Part shown: positions 37,346 to 45,866 of the stretch, piece by piece | Layout of the letters: the number at the start of each line of letters is the position of its first letter | How positions within the stretch are numbered: position 1 is the first letter of the stretch | DNA from: CAZUTO01 sp964623085 | GTDB taxonomy: Bacteria > Pseudomonadota > Gammaproteobacteria > Pseudomonadales > GM7GCV1 | Reading direction: 5' to 3' | DNA: 64,000 bases | NCBI GenBank assembly: GCA_964623085.1 | Contig: CAZUTO010000001.1 | Coordinates: forward strand, 186,001-250,000 | Translations under genes and position numbers: made by a program | The notes under the pieces: model-generated | Told to the model about the DNA's origin: nothing | The model's input: the letters and a program-made list of their open reading frames with translations, nothing else | Database searches by the model: none

Positions 37346-38497
37346 TTAAGTAATCGTGTTAGATCGAGGATCGCCCTCTTCCACAAACACAAATCCAAGA
37401 TCTTCTACCTTCTCACGTAGGGCTTGAGAACCGCCACACCCATCAAATACGTACGCTGATCGCTCCCTTCGCGAAGGGTATGAACGTCGCAGTTCGTCAA
37501 ACCAACTACCACTATCCTTTTCAGCAACGGTCGCTTCCATAAACGCTCGCTTCACTGTTTCCGTATCTACGCGCGGATCATAGATTTTCAGGAGCATGTC
37601 GTTTATAGAATCGTATTTTGGAAGCGTAGCTTGATCCAAGCCTAAATCGCGGCTGTCACGAGGATCCCAGGCAATACCAAAGTGCTCACAAAATCTTTGA
37701 TACACCTGCTGCGAGCCATTCTGTTTGCCTTCGATCGAATACCCGGCAACATGAGGCGTTGCAATAACAGCTGTCTTTAGGCTGTTTGTATCTATGCACG
37801 GTTCTTTATCCCAAACGTCCAAGACCCAGCGCACATCAGGCCGTTCTTGCGCTACCAAATGCATTGCTTTCTCGTCCAGCACAGCGCCTCTACCGGCACT
37901 AATTAGTATTGCACCAGACTTCATCAAGCGGAGCTGCGCTTCACCGATCATTGCATTCGTCGGGAACCGACCAGAATCGGTATAGGGTGTATGCAAGCAA
38001 ACAATATCTGATGCTAGCGCGTCGTCCAGAGTGCTGAGCGTTCTGGACTCCTTCCCATGGTCGAGAAACGGATCATAGGCGACGACATCCATACCAAGCT
38101 TCGAAAGCTCGTCATACACCGCTTTTCCAACGTTACCGCACCCCACGACACCGGCACGCTTACCAAACTCCAATTCATTTAGCGCAGCCAATGCACTAGT
38201 TACATACTCTGTCACCGATCGAGCATTACAGCCCGGCGCATAGCACCAGTCGATACCAGTATTATTGAGAAACGCCGTGTCAATATGGTCGGTTCCTGCT
38301 GTGCAGCTCCCGACAAACTCGACAGTCGTATTTGCAATCAATGATTCAATAACCGGCGTGACCGAACGAACAATCAACGCCTGAGCACCTTCTAGTGTCT
38401 CCTTAGAGATCATTCGCCCAGCACATCGAACGAGGTCTGCATGAGCACCGAATAACTCGTCTGCTAACGGGACGTTTTCATCAACAACAAGCTTCAA
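37346..38497 (-). CDS. pdxB: 4-phosphoerythronate dehydrogenase
   Basis: Second step of the DXP-dependent vitamin B6 pathway. The 383-residue D-2-hydroxyacid dehydrogenase starts MKLVVDENVPLADELFG, the family hallmark, and has the GCGNVGKAV Rossmann motif, the ISAGRGAVLDE segment and TPHVAGYSIEGK with the catalytic histidine. A C-terminal dimerisation domain distinguishes it from SerA. The start codon is TTG and overlaps the epmC stop by four bases. The pdxJ gene for the same pathway is not at its usual place next to recO in this window. Confidence 0.95.
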   Translation of the reverse strand: MKLVVDENVPLADELFGAHADLVRCAGRMISKETLEGAQALIVRSVTPVIESLIANTTVEFVGSCTAGTDHIDTAFLNNTGIDWCYAPGCNARSVTEYVTSALAALNELEFGKRAGVVGCGNVGKAVYDELSKLGMDVVAYDPFLDHGKESRTLSTLDDALASDIVCLHTPYTDSGRFPTNAMIGEAQLRLMKSGAILISAGRGAVLDEKAMHLVAQERPDVRWVLDVWDKEPCIDTNSLKTAVIATPHVAGYSIEGKQNGSQQVYQRFCEHFGIAWDPRDSRDLGLDQATLPKYDSINDMLLKIYDPRVDTETVKRAFMEATVAEKDSGSWFDELRRSYPSRRERSAYVFDGCGGSQALREKVEDLGFVFVEEGDPRSNTIT

Positions 38498-39027
38498 CGG
38501 GTTAACTCTTTTAGTTCGTAGCTATTTGGATCTAACGGAAAGCGTTCGTCCCTAGCCTGATCCAATAGCCTGTTTACATACATCTTCGCACGGGCCGGTA
38601 AACCATCGCTAAGATAACGCTGAACCTGTTCATATACCGCAACTGAAAAGGATCCGTCGGTCAATTGGCCAGTGCTGAGATTGTCAGCACTGATACGAAA
38701 AGGCAGCCCAATCGTTTTTGAAAAAATCCACTCCAATGCCTGAGGTTGCACTTCCACAGTCTCAAACGCTTGCTGCTGTGCGGGATTTCTTCCATCCGGT
38801 GTATACCAATAACCGTAATCGTCAATGAGCCTGCGGGCGGGCCCAGCAATACACCAGTGCGCCACTTCGTGTAATGCTGAAGATATATAGTCTTCTCGAT
38901 AACATATAAGTGCGGAATCTTTTCCCCGCGGCGCTAGATAGTATGGCTCATCATAACCACCAACCAAAAGCGTGTTATAGCCGCTATAGAAAGCGTTTTT
39001 AAAAGCAGAGCTGATCAGATCTTGCAT
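38494..39027 (-). CDS. epmC: Elongation factor P hydroxylase
   Basis: Hydroxylates the lysyl-lysine modification of EF-P, the last step after EpmB and EpmA. The 177-residue product matches YfcM/EpmC: GGYDEPYYLAP, the metal-binding SALHEVAHWCIAG, RRLIDDYGYWYTPDGR and FETVEVQPQALEW. It is translationally coupled to pdxB. epmA, epmB and efp are not in this window. The lysS at 61.3 kb is a full lysyl-tRNA synthetase, not EpmA. Confidence 0.93.
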   Translation of the reverse strand: MQDLISSAFKNAFYSGYNTLLVGGYDEPYYLAPRGKDSALICYREDYISSALHEVAHWCIAGPARRLIDDYGYWYTPDGRNPAQQQAFETVEVQPQALEWIFSKTIGLPFRISADNLSTGQLTDGSFSVAVYEQVQRYLSDGLPARAKMYVNRLLDQARDERFPLDPNSYELKELTR

Positions 39028-39217
39028 AGCATCTTAGTAAATGTAGCATCGTGGAAAATATCTTGGTGAATTTGGTATCGACAGGAATATAAACTGTCTA
39101 AAAAAAGATATTGCTATCAAACTAGGTAACATTCGGACGACAGTGTTCTTCAAAGCCCATACAACAAAAAAATTCGCCGTAAATGCGGCCTACGATTTCA
39201 GCATAGAACCCGCACCT

Positions 39218-39280
39218 ACACAAGGTCTTGTGTTTAATCTCAATCATCTATACCTTATGTAGTATTCTAGATAATCTACA
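39218..39280 (+). promoter_or_regulatory. Two dyad elements upstream of hypothetical gene
   Basis: The first is a perfect inverted repeat ACACAAG-N2-CTTGTGT at 39218-39233. The second is an imperfect palindrome at 39258-39280 with outer arms TGTAG and CTACA around a central CTAG. They lie about 80 and 34 bases before the start at 39314. They may be operators; the loops are too short or imperfect for terminators. Confidence 0.4.
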
Positions 39281-39313
39281 CAATTCTTTCTGCTCACCCA
39301 GATGAGGAAGATT

Positions 39314-40015
39314 ATGTCTAAGCCAAGCGCCAATATAAGCGCAAAAAATGTCGTTGATATTCGTACCGGTGAGACTTGGACTGAGGCTAATAGCCAGCGG
39401 TTTATACGACTTTCTCCGGAAATCGATGGCTTGGAAATGCTTTACACCAATGAGCTTCACCCTGAGAAACTTTTCAGCGTGAAGATACTTTGTTGGGGCT
39501 TGCGCGCGAATGGCGATATTGTCGGTCTCGTGCCATGGCTAGACGGTATTCAGGCCTGCCCTAGTATCGATGACCCCCTGCATGGAACCTGGCAAGGCTA
39601 CTTTGATCCAGGTATTGAAGACGTCTTCTTTGACGCACCCGAACACAAGATTCTTGAATTAGACGGCGCCGCAGAATATTACCAATACGACTGTCTAACC
39701 GAAAACGATGTCATCCAAGAGATCCCCGATATCATCGGGACACATGCAGTGTTATCGGACGACGGCTTTAGCTCAATCACTCTATCTGAAGTAGTCAGTT
39801 GGGAACTGCGACACAGCGGAAAAATCGAGGCGATGTTAATTAACGAAGATCGGGTTACATCAACGCCGGTTTTACCAGGCGACGTTTGTCTTTATCCGGC
39901 CTACACAAATTCGGCATTTCAATATTTCTTTCAACACAAAATAGCCAACAAGCTAAAGAAAAAAGATCCAGAAGCCATCGCTGCTATCGCCTTATTGCTA
40001 AACAAAGACACATAG
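39314..40015 (+). CDS. Hypothetical protein, 233 residues
   Basis: I do not recognise a functional family. The ATG at 39314 is chosen because GAGGA lies six bases before it; an ATG 12 bases earlier overlaps that site. The predicted protein is acidic and soluble, without signal peptide or membrane segment. It begins with a polar stretch (MSKPSANISAKNV), then VVDIRTGETWTE, a region rich in tryptophan and acidic residues (WGLRANGDIVGLVPWLDG), and ends in a helical lysine-rich segment (IANKLKKKDPEAIAAIALLL). Codon use looks like its neighbours. It stands alone between epmC and yheU with its own upstream region. Confidence 0.75.
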   Translation: MSKPSANISAKNVVDIRTGETWTEANSQRFIRLSPEIDGLEMLYTNELHPEKLFSVKILCWGLRANGDIVGLVPWLDGIQACPSIDDPLHGTWQGYFDPGIEDVFFDAPEHKILELDGAAEYYQYDCLTENDVIQEIPDIIGTHAVLSDDGFSSITLSEVVSWELRHSGKIEAMLINEDRVTSTPVLPGDVCLYPAYTNSAFQYFFQHKIANKLKKKDPEAIAAIALLLNKDT

Positions 40016-40051
40016 AATTACTATCAACATAGTGATATAAATAACTGATTT

Positions 40052-40261
40052 TTATTTGCTTTTTTCTATAATTGACGCCGTCTCTGTTTCGACATCCCAA
40101 ACAATGGCAGCCACACCAGAGTCGAGCGCTGACTTTACCTCGGCAATTTTTACAGCGCGTGTTTTCTCTTCCATGCCGTAATCGGTTCCGTCGCGGGTTA
40201 CAAGTTCATCGATAAGTCGCTGTAAAACCTCGTCTTCTAGCGATTCCCACGGTATTTCCAT
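40052..40261 (-). CDS. yheU: YheU family protein (UPF0270)
   Basis: A 69-residue protein of unknown role. The ATG at 40261 gives MEIPWESLEDEVLQRLIDEL followed by the motif VTRDGTDYG and the helix KIAEVKSAL. These match E. coli YheU (IPWxxL, REGTDYG). The open frame runs 25 codons further upstream, without family support, into the region shared with the divergent gcvR gene. Confidence 0.88.
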   Translation of the reverse strand: MEIPWESLEDEVLQRLIDELVTRDGTDYGMEEKTRAVKIAEVKSALDSGVAAIVWDVETETASIIEKSK

Positions 40262-40324
40262 GTCATTCTTCTGGTTAGATGGGCGATAATGAATAATAAC
40301 CGCTCCACCACAAAGAGTCTCTGC

Positions 40325-40834
40325 ATGCGTAAACAATACGTTCTCACAATCATTGGCAACGATAAGTCCGGCCTAGTAGATAGTCTGGCCAAGGTGGTCA
40401 AAGAATATGACGGAAACTGGTTAGAAAGCAGAATGGCGAACCTAGCTGGGAAATTCTCTGGAATTGTTCTTGTCTCTATCAACGCTGAAAAAGGCGACGC
40501 CTTTGAAGTAGCTGTAGGCGATCTCCAAACCGAAACTGGCCTGTCAGTAAGAGCCACCGCGATCGAAGACATACCAAAAGAAGGCTGTCATACGCAAAGT
40601 TTGACGCTGGTAGCGAACGATCGACCTGGGATTCTCAGCGAATTGACGAGTATTCTGGCAACACTGGGTATTAATGTCGAAGAGCTGGCTACAGACTGCT
40701 CTCCCGCGCCTATGTCTAGTCATGTTCTATTTAATGCCAAGGCTAAGATCAGCATTCCAGACAACCTAACTACGGACCAGGTGCGCGCCGAGCTAGAAAC
40801 GCTTGCCGACGATCTCATGGTGGAAATCAATTAG
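40325..40834 (+). CDS. gcvR: GcvR-like ACT-domain regulator
   Basis: The 169-residue protein consists of two ACT domains, starting YVLTIIGNDKSGLVDSLAKVV and SLTLVANDRPGILSELTSIL, as in the glycine cleavage repressor GcvR, which acts by binding GcvA. GcvA and gcv genes are not in the window, so the regulated pathway is inferred. The start is placed at ATG 40325 just before the first ACT strand; an in-frame ATG at 40289 would add 12 residues and nearly touch the divergent yheU. Confidence 0.82.
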   Translation: MRKQYVLTIIGNDKSGLVDSLAKVVKEYDGNWLESRMANLAGKFSGIVLVSINAEKGDAFEVAVGDLQTETGLSVRATAIEDIPKEGCHTQSLTLVANDRPGILSELTSILATLGINVEELATDCSPAPMSSHVLFNAKAKISIPDNLTTDQVRAELETLADDLMVEIN

Positions 40835-40842
40835 CCTACAAG

Positions 40843-41307
40843 ATGTTTAACATTGTCTTATATCAGCCAGAGATTCCACCCAACACTGGTAACATTATTC
40901 GATTAGCCGCCAATACTGGTTGTCATTTACATCTCATCGAGCCACTTGGTTTCGCGTTAGACGACAAGCGTATGCGGCGTGCTGGGCTTGATTACTTGGA
41001 ATTTGCGGAAATTAGGAACCATTCGAGCTGGGCAGATTTTCTTGTAGAGGACGCGCCTAAACGACTTTTTGCGTTTAGCACCAAAGCCAAATCTAACTAT
41101 AGCCAAGCGCGATTTTCCGCTTCCGATTACCTTCTGTTTGGACCTGAAACACGCGGGCTACCGCAAGAAATTCTCGATGCGCAAGACCCTGACACGCTAT
41201 TGCGACTACCAATGCTCCCTAACAGTCGCAGCCTGAATCTTTCCAACAGTGTTACGGCGGTCGTATACGAAGCTTGGCGGCAAAATGGCTTTGGTGGCGC
41301 TTCATGA
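40843..41307 (+). CDS. trmL: tRNA (cytidine(34)-2'-O)-methyltransferase
   Basis: SPOUT-family enzyme methylating the wobble ribose of tRNA-Leu. The 154-residue product has the full set of motifs: LYQPEIPPNTGNIIRLAANT, DDKRMRRAGLDY, LLFGPETRGLP and the knot-forming LPMLPNSRSLNLSNSVT. It follows gcvR by 8 bases and overlaps fldB by four (ATGA). Confidence 0.96.
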   Translation: MFNIVLYQPEIPPNTGNIIRLAANTGCHLHLIEPLGFALDDKRMRRAGLDYLEFAEIRNHSSWADFLVEDAPKRLFAFSTKAKSNYSQARFSASDYLLFGPETRGLPQEILDAQDPDTLLRLPMLPNSRSLNLSNSVTAVVYEAWRQNGFGGAS

Positions 41308-41843
41308 AATCGAAGAAAATAGGTCTGTTCTACGGATCCTCGACTTGCTATACCGAATTTGTCGCGGAGAAAATTGAACAACATCTTGGCGACCCCGTAA
41401 TCGAACTACACAATATTGCGAACACATCACTGGAGCTAATACAGCACTATGAACTCATCCTTTTCGGTATTCCTACTTGGGACTACGGTGAGCTGCAGGA
41501 AGATTGGGAATCTATCTGGGATGATCTAGATCAGATCGATCTTTCTGGCAAAGCATGTGCCATTTTCGGGCTGGGTGATCAGCTCGGATACGCAGATTGG
41601 TTCCAAGACGCGATTGGTTACCTGTACTTCAAATTGCGATCTTTAGATGGACAAATGATTGGTACCTGGCCCAACAAAGGGTATACCTTTAATGAATCCA
41701 AGGGTCTGTCCGAAGACAAGAGTCATTTTCTAGGGCTAGCATTGGATGAAGAAAATCAGCCCGAACTCACAGACGATCGGCTATCTCAATGGTTAGAACA
41801 AATTTTTAAGGAATCCGAACAAATTGGAATTTATGTTCGTTAG
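41304..41843 (+). CDS. fldB: Flavodoxin FldB-like
   Basis: Long-chain flavodoxin, an FMN electron carrier. The ATG at 41304 overlaps the trmL stop (ATGA). The 179-residue protein has the phosphate-binding loop GLFYGSSTCYTE, GIPTWDYGELQEDWE and FGLGDQLGYADWF, closely resembling E. coli FldB rather than FldA. Its 3' end overlaps the convergent uppP by four bases. Confidence 0.93.
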   Translation: MKSKKIGLFYGSSTCYTEFVAEKIEQHLGDPVIELHNIANTSLELIQHYELILFGIPTWDYGELQEDWESIWDDLDQIDLSGKACAIFGLGDQLGYADWFQDAIGYLYFKLRSLDGQMIGTWPNKGYTFNESKGLSEDKSHFLGLALDEENQPELTDDRLSQWLEQIFKESEQIGIYVR

Positions 41844-42628
41844 AACATCAAAAACAACCCAACGCCAAGTAATAGGCGATACACAACAAAGGGCATCATT
41901 CCAATGCGCTCAATGAACACCAGGAAAAAGTGAATGCACGCGTAGGCAGACAAGCCTGATACAAGGGTAGCCAATCCAATAAGGGTCCAGGGAACGGACA
42001 CCTCTTGCGCTAGGCTCAGCGCCTGCCACAATCCGCTAGCGAGAATAATTGGCACGGACAAAAGGAATGAAAAGCGAGCCGCAGACACACGCTTAAAACC
42101 AATCAACAGCGCCATGGTAATCGTGATACCAGACCTGGATGTACCAGGAATCAATGCCAGCGCTTGAGCTACCCCAATTAACAACGCAAATAAAACCGTC
42201 ATTTGCGCTAGTTCCAAGCGCTCTGAATTCCACCGATCAGCAATACCCAGCAAAATACCACCGACGATAGTGGAATAAGCAATGACCTGTGCCGAGCGAA
42301 GGTGTTGTTCAATAAAACCCTCAAACACAAAACCGGCCAAAAGTGCTGGAATAGTCGCAATAACAATCATCCAAGCTAGGCGGCCGGATTCAGTCACGTC
42401 ACCCCTGAGACTTCTTAGACCACCAGATATAAGAGATTTTAAGTCATGCCGAAAATAAAACACTACTGCTGCCAGCGAACCCAAGTGAACAGCAACATCA
42501 AACGCCAAGCCCTGATCTGGCCAGCCCAGTAGCTGCGATGGCAATATAAGATGCGCAGAGCTAGAGATCGGTAAAAACTCACTGAGACCCTGTATAAGCG
42601 CAAGAATAACTGCTTGAAACCAATCCAT
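41840..42628 (-). CDS. uppP: Undecaprenyl-diphosphatase
   Basis: Integral membrane phosphatase recycling the undecaprenyl carrier. The 262-residue product has about eight hydrophobic segments and the two BacA/UppP signatures: ALIQGLSEFLPISSSAHL near the N-terminus with the active-site glutamate, and LIPGTSRSGITI with the catalytic serine and arginine region. It lies one base after tsaB. It complements UppS at 23.5 kb. Confidence 0.95.
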   Translation of the reverse strand: MDWFQAVILALIQGLSEFLPISSSAHLILPSQLLGWPDQGLAFDVAVHLGSLAAVVFYFRHDLKSLISGGLRSLRGDVTESGRLAWMIVIATIPALLAGFVFEGFIEQHLRSAQVIAYSTIVGGILLGIADRWNSERLELAQMTVLFALLIGVAQALALIPGTSRSGITITMALLIGFKRVSAARFSFLLSVPIILASGLWQALSLAQEVSVPWTLIGLATLVSGLSAYACIHFFLVFIERIGMMPFVVYRLLLGVGLFLMF

Positions 42629-42629
42629 A

Positions 42630-43325
42630 TTAAACGCCCTGCTGATCCAGTTTTTGCCAGGCTTCTTCGCGCCTTAAATAAGCCGGCTCTAGCTGCAATG
42701 GCGGAATAAATTCGCTTTGGTTGTATGCAACTAGCGCCAGTTTGCACATATCCGCAGCATGAATGTCAGCATTGGCGCAGGAATGAGTAAATTCTGCGTC
42801 TGCAAAAGCATCTAATGCCAAAGCAGTGCCAATTCCGTATTGACACTGGCCAGCCAATTTAGACGCGTCCTCATAATCCAACAGCAGGTCTTCACTATCT
42901 CTGACTAAAGAACCATTTGCATCCATACTGAAACAGGCGCAGTAGATTTCACCCATACGTGCATCCAAACCAACGAAGAGTTCGTCTCCCTCTGCCAATT
43001 TCACATCCCAACGCCCATAGCCAACCGCCAGAGCGTTCAACGATGAAATGCCAATGACGGGGATACCCAACGAATAACCAAGCGCTTGCGAGGCGCTCAA
43101 CGCGATTCTCAAACCGGTAAAAGATCCCGGTCCTTTCGCGACCGCGATGGCATCAAGATCCCTTTTAACTAGACCTGCGGTTTCGAGTAGCTGTCTGATC
43201 ATTGGAAGAACCAGCTGAGCATGCCGCCGCGGTTCAGAACTAAATTCTTCATACAGACTATCCCCGTTGCACAGGGCAACAGAGCAAGATTGATCTGTAC
43301 AATCTATTGCAAGCAATGTCGTCAT
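42630..43325 (-). CDS. tsaB: tRNA threonylcarbamoyladenosine synthesis protein TsaB
   Basis: Partner of TsaD and TsaE in making t6A37 in ANN-decoding tRNAs. The 231-residue ASKHA-fold protein starts MTTLLAIDCTDQSCSVAL and has VAKGPGSFTGLRIALS and the VGLDARMGEIYCA motif. The ATG at 43325 is chosen from family alignment. An in-frame ATG at 43355 has an AGG very close to it, so a 10-residue longer form is possible. Confidence 0.92.
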   Translation of the reverse strand: MTTLLAIDCTDQSCSVALCNGDSLYEEFSSEPRRHAQLVLPMIRQLLETAGLVKRDLDAIAVAKGPGSFTGLRIALSASQALGYSLGIPVIGISSLNALAVGYGRWDVKLAEGDELFVGLDARMGEIYCACFSMDANGSLVRDSEDLLLDYEDASKLAGQCQYGIGTALALDAFADAEFTHSCANADIHAADMCKLALVAYNQSEFIPPLQLEPAYLRREEAWQKLDQQGV

Positions 43326-43402
43326 AGCGAAACAGCCGAGAAAGCTATAAAGCATCCACCTAAAATATTCTTAGCCCGCCTTGCCAATATGCACACAAGT
43401 GG

Positions 43403-44401
43403 TCACACCATTCCGTCAAGGTAAGGTGACACAATCTGCTCAAGCGCTTTCATATGGCCCTCACTGGCATTTAGGCACGGGATGAGTCGCAACTTTTTAC
43501 CGCCCGCTTCCTCAAAAATCTCGCCATTTTGCTCAGTAATTTCTTCGAGGGTTTCCAAACAGTCTGCGGAGAAGGCAGGACACACCACATCAAGGGTTTC
43601 TATACCTTGCCGACCAAGTTCTTCGATGGTTTTATCCGTATAAGGTTTTAGCCACTCTGCTTTTCCGAACCGACTTTGGTATGTCATACGGAAACCATCT
43701 TCATCCAAACCCAGTTTGTGGGACACCGCACCTGTCGTGCATTCACATTGCCCAGCATAGGGATCGCCTGCATCCACATACGACTTTGGAATGCCATGAT
43801 AAGAAAACAGTAGATAGTCTCCCCGACCGTTTTCTTGCCAAAAATCTTCAATGCTCTGGCAAAGCGCATCGATAAAGGCTTCTTTGTAAAAATAGGCGTT
43901 AATAATCGACAAGCCAGGTAAGGCACGCTTAGTTTTTACGTAATCGCCGATTTGATCGTAAACAGCACCCGTTGTCGAACCTGAGTACTGAGGGTACATC
44001 GGCAACACCAAAATACGGCGATGACCTGTTTCATAAAGTGCGTTGATTGTCCCAGCTATAGAAGGCTCTCCATAGGTCATGGCGTATCGAACCGTAGGTG
44101 GAGACTCACTGTAACGCTTTGCAAGAAGGTTGCTTAGGCCCGCTACCTGATCCTCCGTAATCCAACGAATCGGGGAGCCGCGGTCAGTCCATATGAGTTT
44201 GTACGCCTCTGCAACCTTGCTAGGCCTAAAAGGCAAAACAAACAAATTGAGGATAATCAACCAAACAACTCGTGGAATCTCCACGACACGAGAATCACTA
44301 AGAAACTCACGCAAAAACTTTCGGACAGCCTTTGGCGTCGGCGCTTCCGGCGTACCAAGATTAACGAGTACCACTGCTGCTGGCTGGCGCTGGCCTTTCA
44401 T
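43403..44401 (-). CDS. hemH: Ferrochelatase
   Basis: Inserts Fe(II) into protoporphyrin IX, the last step of haem synthesis. The 332-residue protein has VLVNLGTPEAPT, PMYPQYSGSTTG, the active-site histidine in LFSYHGIP and the glutamate in CLETLEEI. It follows adk by 34 bases in the same direction; no Shine-Dalgarno sequence is evident. Confidence 0.96.
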   Translation of the reverse strand: MKGQRQPAAVVLVNLGTPEAPTPKAVRKFLREFLSDSRVVEIPRVVWLIILNLFVLPFRPSKVAEAYKLIWTDRGSPIRWITEDQVAGLSNLLAKRYSESPPTVRYAMTYGEPSIAGTINALYETGHRRILVLPMYPQYSGSTTGAVYDQIGDYVKTKRALPGLSIINAYFYKEAFIDALCQSIEDFWQENGRGDYLLFSYHGIPKSYVDAGDPYAGQCECTTGAVSHKLGLDEDGFRMTYQSRFGKAEWLKPYTDKTIEELGRQGIETLDVVCPAFSADCLETLEEITEQNGEIFEEAGGKKLRLIPCLNASEGHMKALEQIVSPYLDGMV

Positions 44402-44435
44402 ATATTATTATCTAATAACCGAGCCGATTAACAGC

Positions 44436-45077
44436 TCAGGATACGGTGGCGAGAACTTTGCGAGAGATCTCCTCGACCGAACCCACGCCTTCCACCGACA
44501 AATAAGACGTTTGATCAGGGCCTTTTGACTTATAAAAATCAACAAGCGGTTCGGTTTGGTCGTGATAAACGGCCAAACGATGCAATACTGTTTCTTCTTT
44601 ATCATCGTCGCGCTGAATCAACGGCTCGCCTGTCTCGTCGTCCACATCTTTATTTAATGGAGGGTTATGATCAACATGGTATACCCGCCCTGACGCTGGA
44701 TGGACTCGCCGACCGCTCAGGCGGCTAACGATTTCATCATCGGGTACAACAATTTCAAGCACTTTGTCTATTTTGATACCTGCTTCCACCAAGGCCTCGG
44801 CCTGCGGAATCGTTCGCGGGAATCCATCAAACAAAAACCCTTTACTGCAATCGGGTTCCTGAATTCGCTCTTTTACTAATGAAACAATGAGATCATCAGA
44901 TACCAATGCACCTGAATCCATCACTGATTTCACCTGTATACCAAGTTCAGAACCAGATTTAACCGCGGCACGAAGCATGTCACCCGTCGAAATCTGAGGA
45001 ATACTAAAGGTTTCGGTAATAACTTTGGCCTGAGTACCCTTACCGGCGCCAGGTGGCCCTAGCAGAATTATTCGCAT
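44436..45077 (-). CDS. adk: Adenylate kinase
   Basis: Equilibrates ATP, ADP and AMP. The 213-residue product has the P-loop LGPPGAGKGTQ, the AMP-binding ISTGDMLRAA, the FLFDGFPRT motif and a long LID domain (SGRRVHPASGRVYH). The LID lacks the four cysteines of zinc-binding types, as usual in Proteobacteria. It is the first gene of the adk-hemH pair. Confidence 0.97.
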   Translation of the reverse strand: MRIILLGPPGAGKGTQAKVITETFSIPQISTGDMLRAAVKSGSELGIQVKSVMDSGALVSDDLIVSLVKERIQEPDCSKGFLFDGFPRTIPQAEALVEAGIKIDKVLEIVVPDDEIVSRLSGRRVHPASGRVYHVDHNPPLNKDVDDETGEPLIQRDDDKEETVLHRLAVYHDQTEPLVDFYKSKGPDQTSYLSVEGVGSVEEISRKVLATVS

Positions 45078-45186
45078 AAATGCTTATCCTAACTACATTT
45101 TCAGAGCGCGCTAGATTACAGGCTCTTATCACACCAAACAAGCCGACTATCTGCACCAAAAATCATCAACACAAGTGACGTTCTAG

Positions 45187-45831
45187 CTAGTTGGCAGCCC
45201 CCGGAAAGTACACTGGAGTGTCATTGGAGCGCCACACTGAGCGCTTAGTCATTATTTTCTCAAAGCTCGCATCAGCGAGCCAATAGTCCAACCATTGTCT
45301 TGTCCGCTTATATTCGCTTTGATCAAACCAAGCTTTATCGACAAATGCGAACTGCCGAATAAAGGGAAATATTGCGACATCGGCCAGTCGAGGTACCTGA
45401 TCGAGTAAAAAGCGGTGCTTGCTGAGTAACGATTCTATCTCGACAAGAAAATCTATGGCTTTGCCGCGATAGTGTTCTTGAGAGTATTCAGGGTAACCGA
45501 CTTGGTATTTATACCGATCCAACCAATATTTGAATTCAGAGTCGCTCCTATCGATGAGCATAAGAGATTTATCAAGATCATTCAGCCAACGCTCAGGATC
45601 ATTTTTCGCTATTACCCACAACATCAACTCCAAGCTTTCCTCAATCACCATGTTGCCAACTACCGCGACTGGCACCGTGCCCTTTGGCGAGCAGTGCAAC
45701 ATCGATTCCGGTTTGTCTTTGAGTAAAATCTCCCGAAGTTCAAACTGTTCCGCCGCGCTATAGCAAATGGCCATTCTTGCTCTCATCGCATAGGGGCAGC
45801 GTCGAAAACTGTAGAGTACGGGATTATTCAA
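45187..45831 (-). CDS. Glutathione S-transferase-like protein with CPYA motif
   Basis: A 214-residue protein with an N-terminal thioredoxin/glutaredoxin-like domain (FRRCPYAMRARMA, cysteine in the glutaredoxin-2-type position; GTVPVAVVG with the cis-proline) and an all-helical C-terminal domain (ADVAIFPFIRQFAFVD). It probably binds glutathione; the substrate is unknown. The start is TTG, without a nearby ATG upstream. It stands alone between adk and mazG. Confidence 0.8.
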   Translation of the reverse strand: MNNPVLYSFRRCPYAMRARMAICYSAAEQFELREILLKDKPESMLHCSPKGTVPVAVVGNMVIEESLELMLWVIAKNDPERWLNDLDKSLMLIDRSDSEFKYWLDRYKYQVGYPEYSQEHYRGKAIDFLVEIESLLSKHRFLLDQVPRLADVAIFPFIRQFAFVDKAWFDQSEYKRTRQWLDYWLADASFEKIMTKRSVWRSNDTPVYFPGAAN

Positions 45832-45866
45832 GATCGACTTGGCAATAAAGAAAGAGATGGAAACTT

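Noticed and set aside
39145..39217. Possible terminator after the region upstream of epmC
   Set aside because: Only a 4 to 5 base stem with no T-run; not distinguishable from background.
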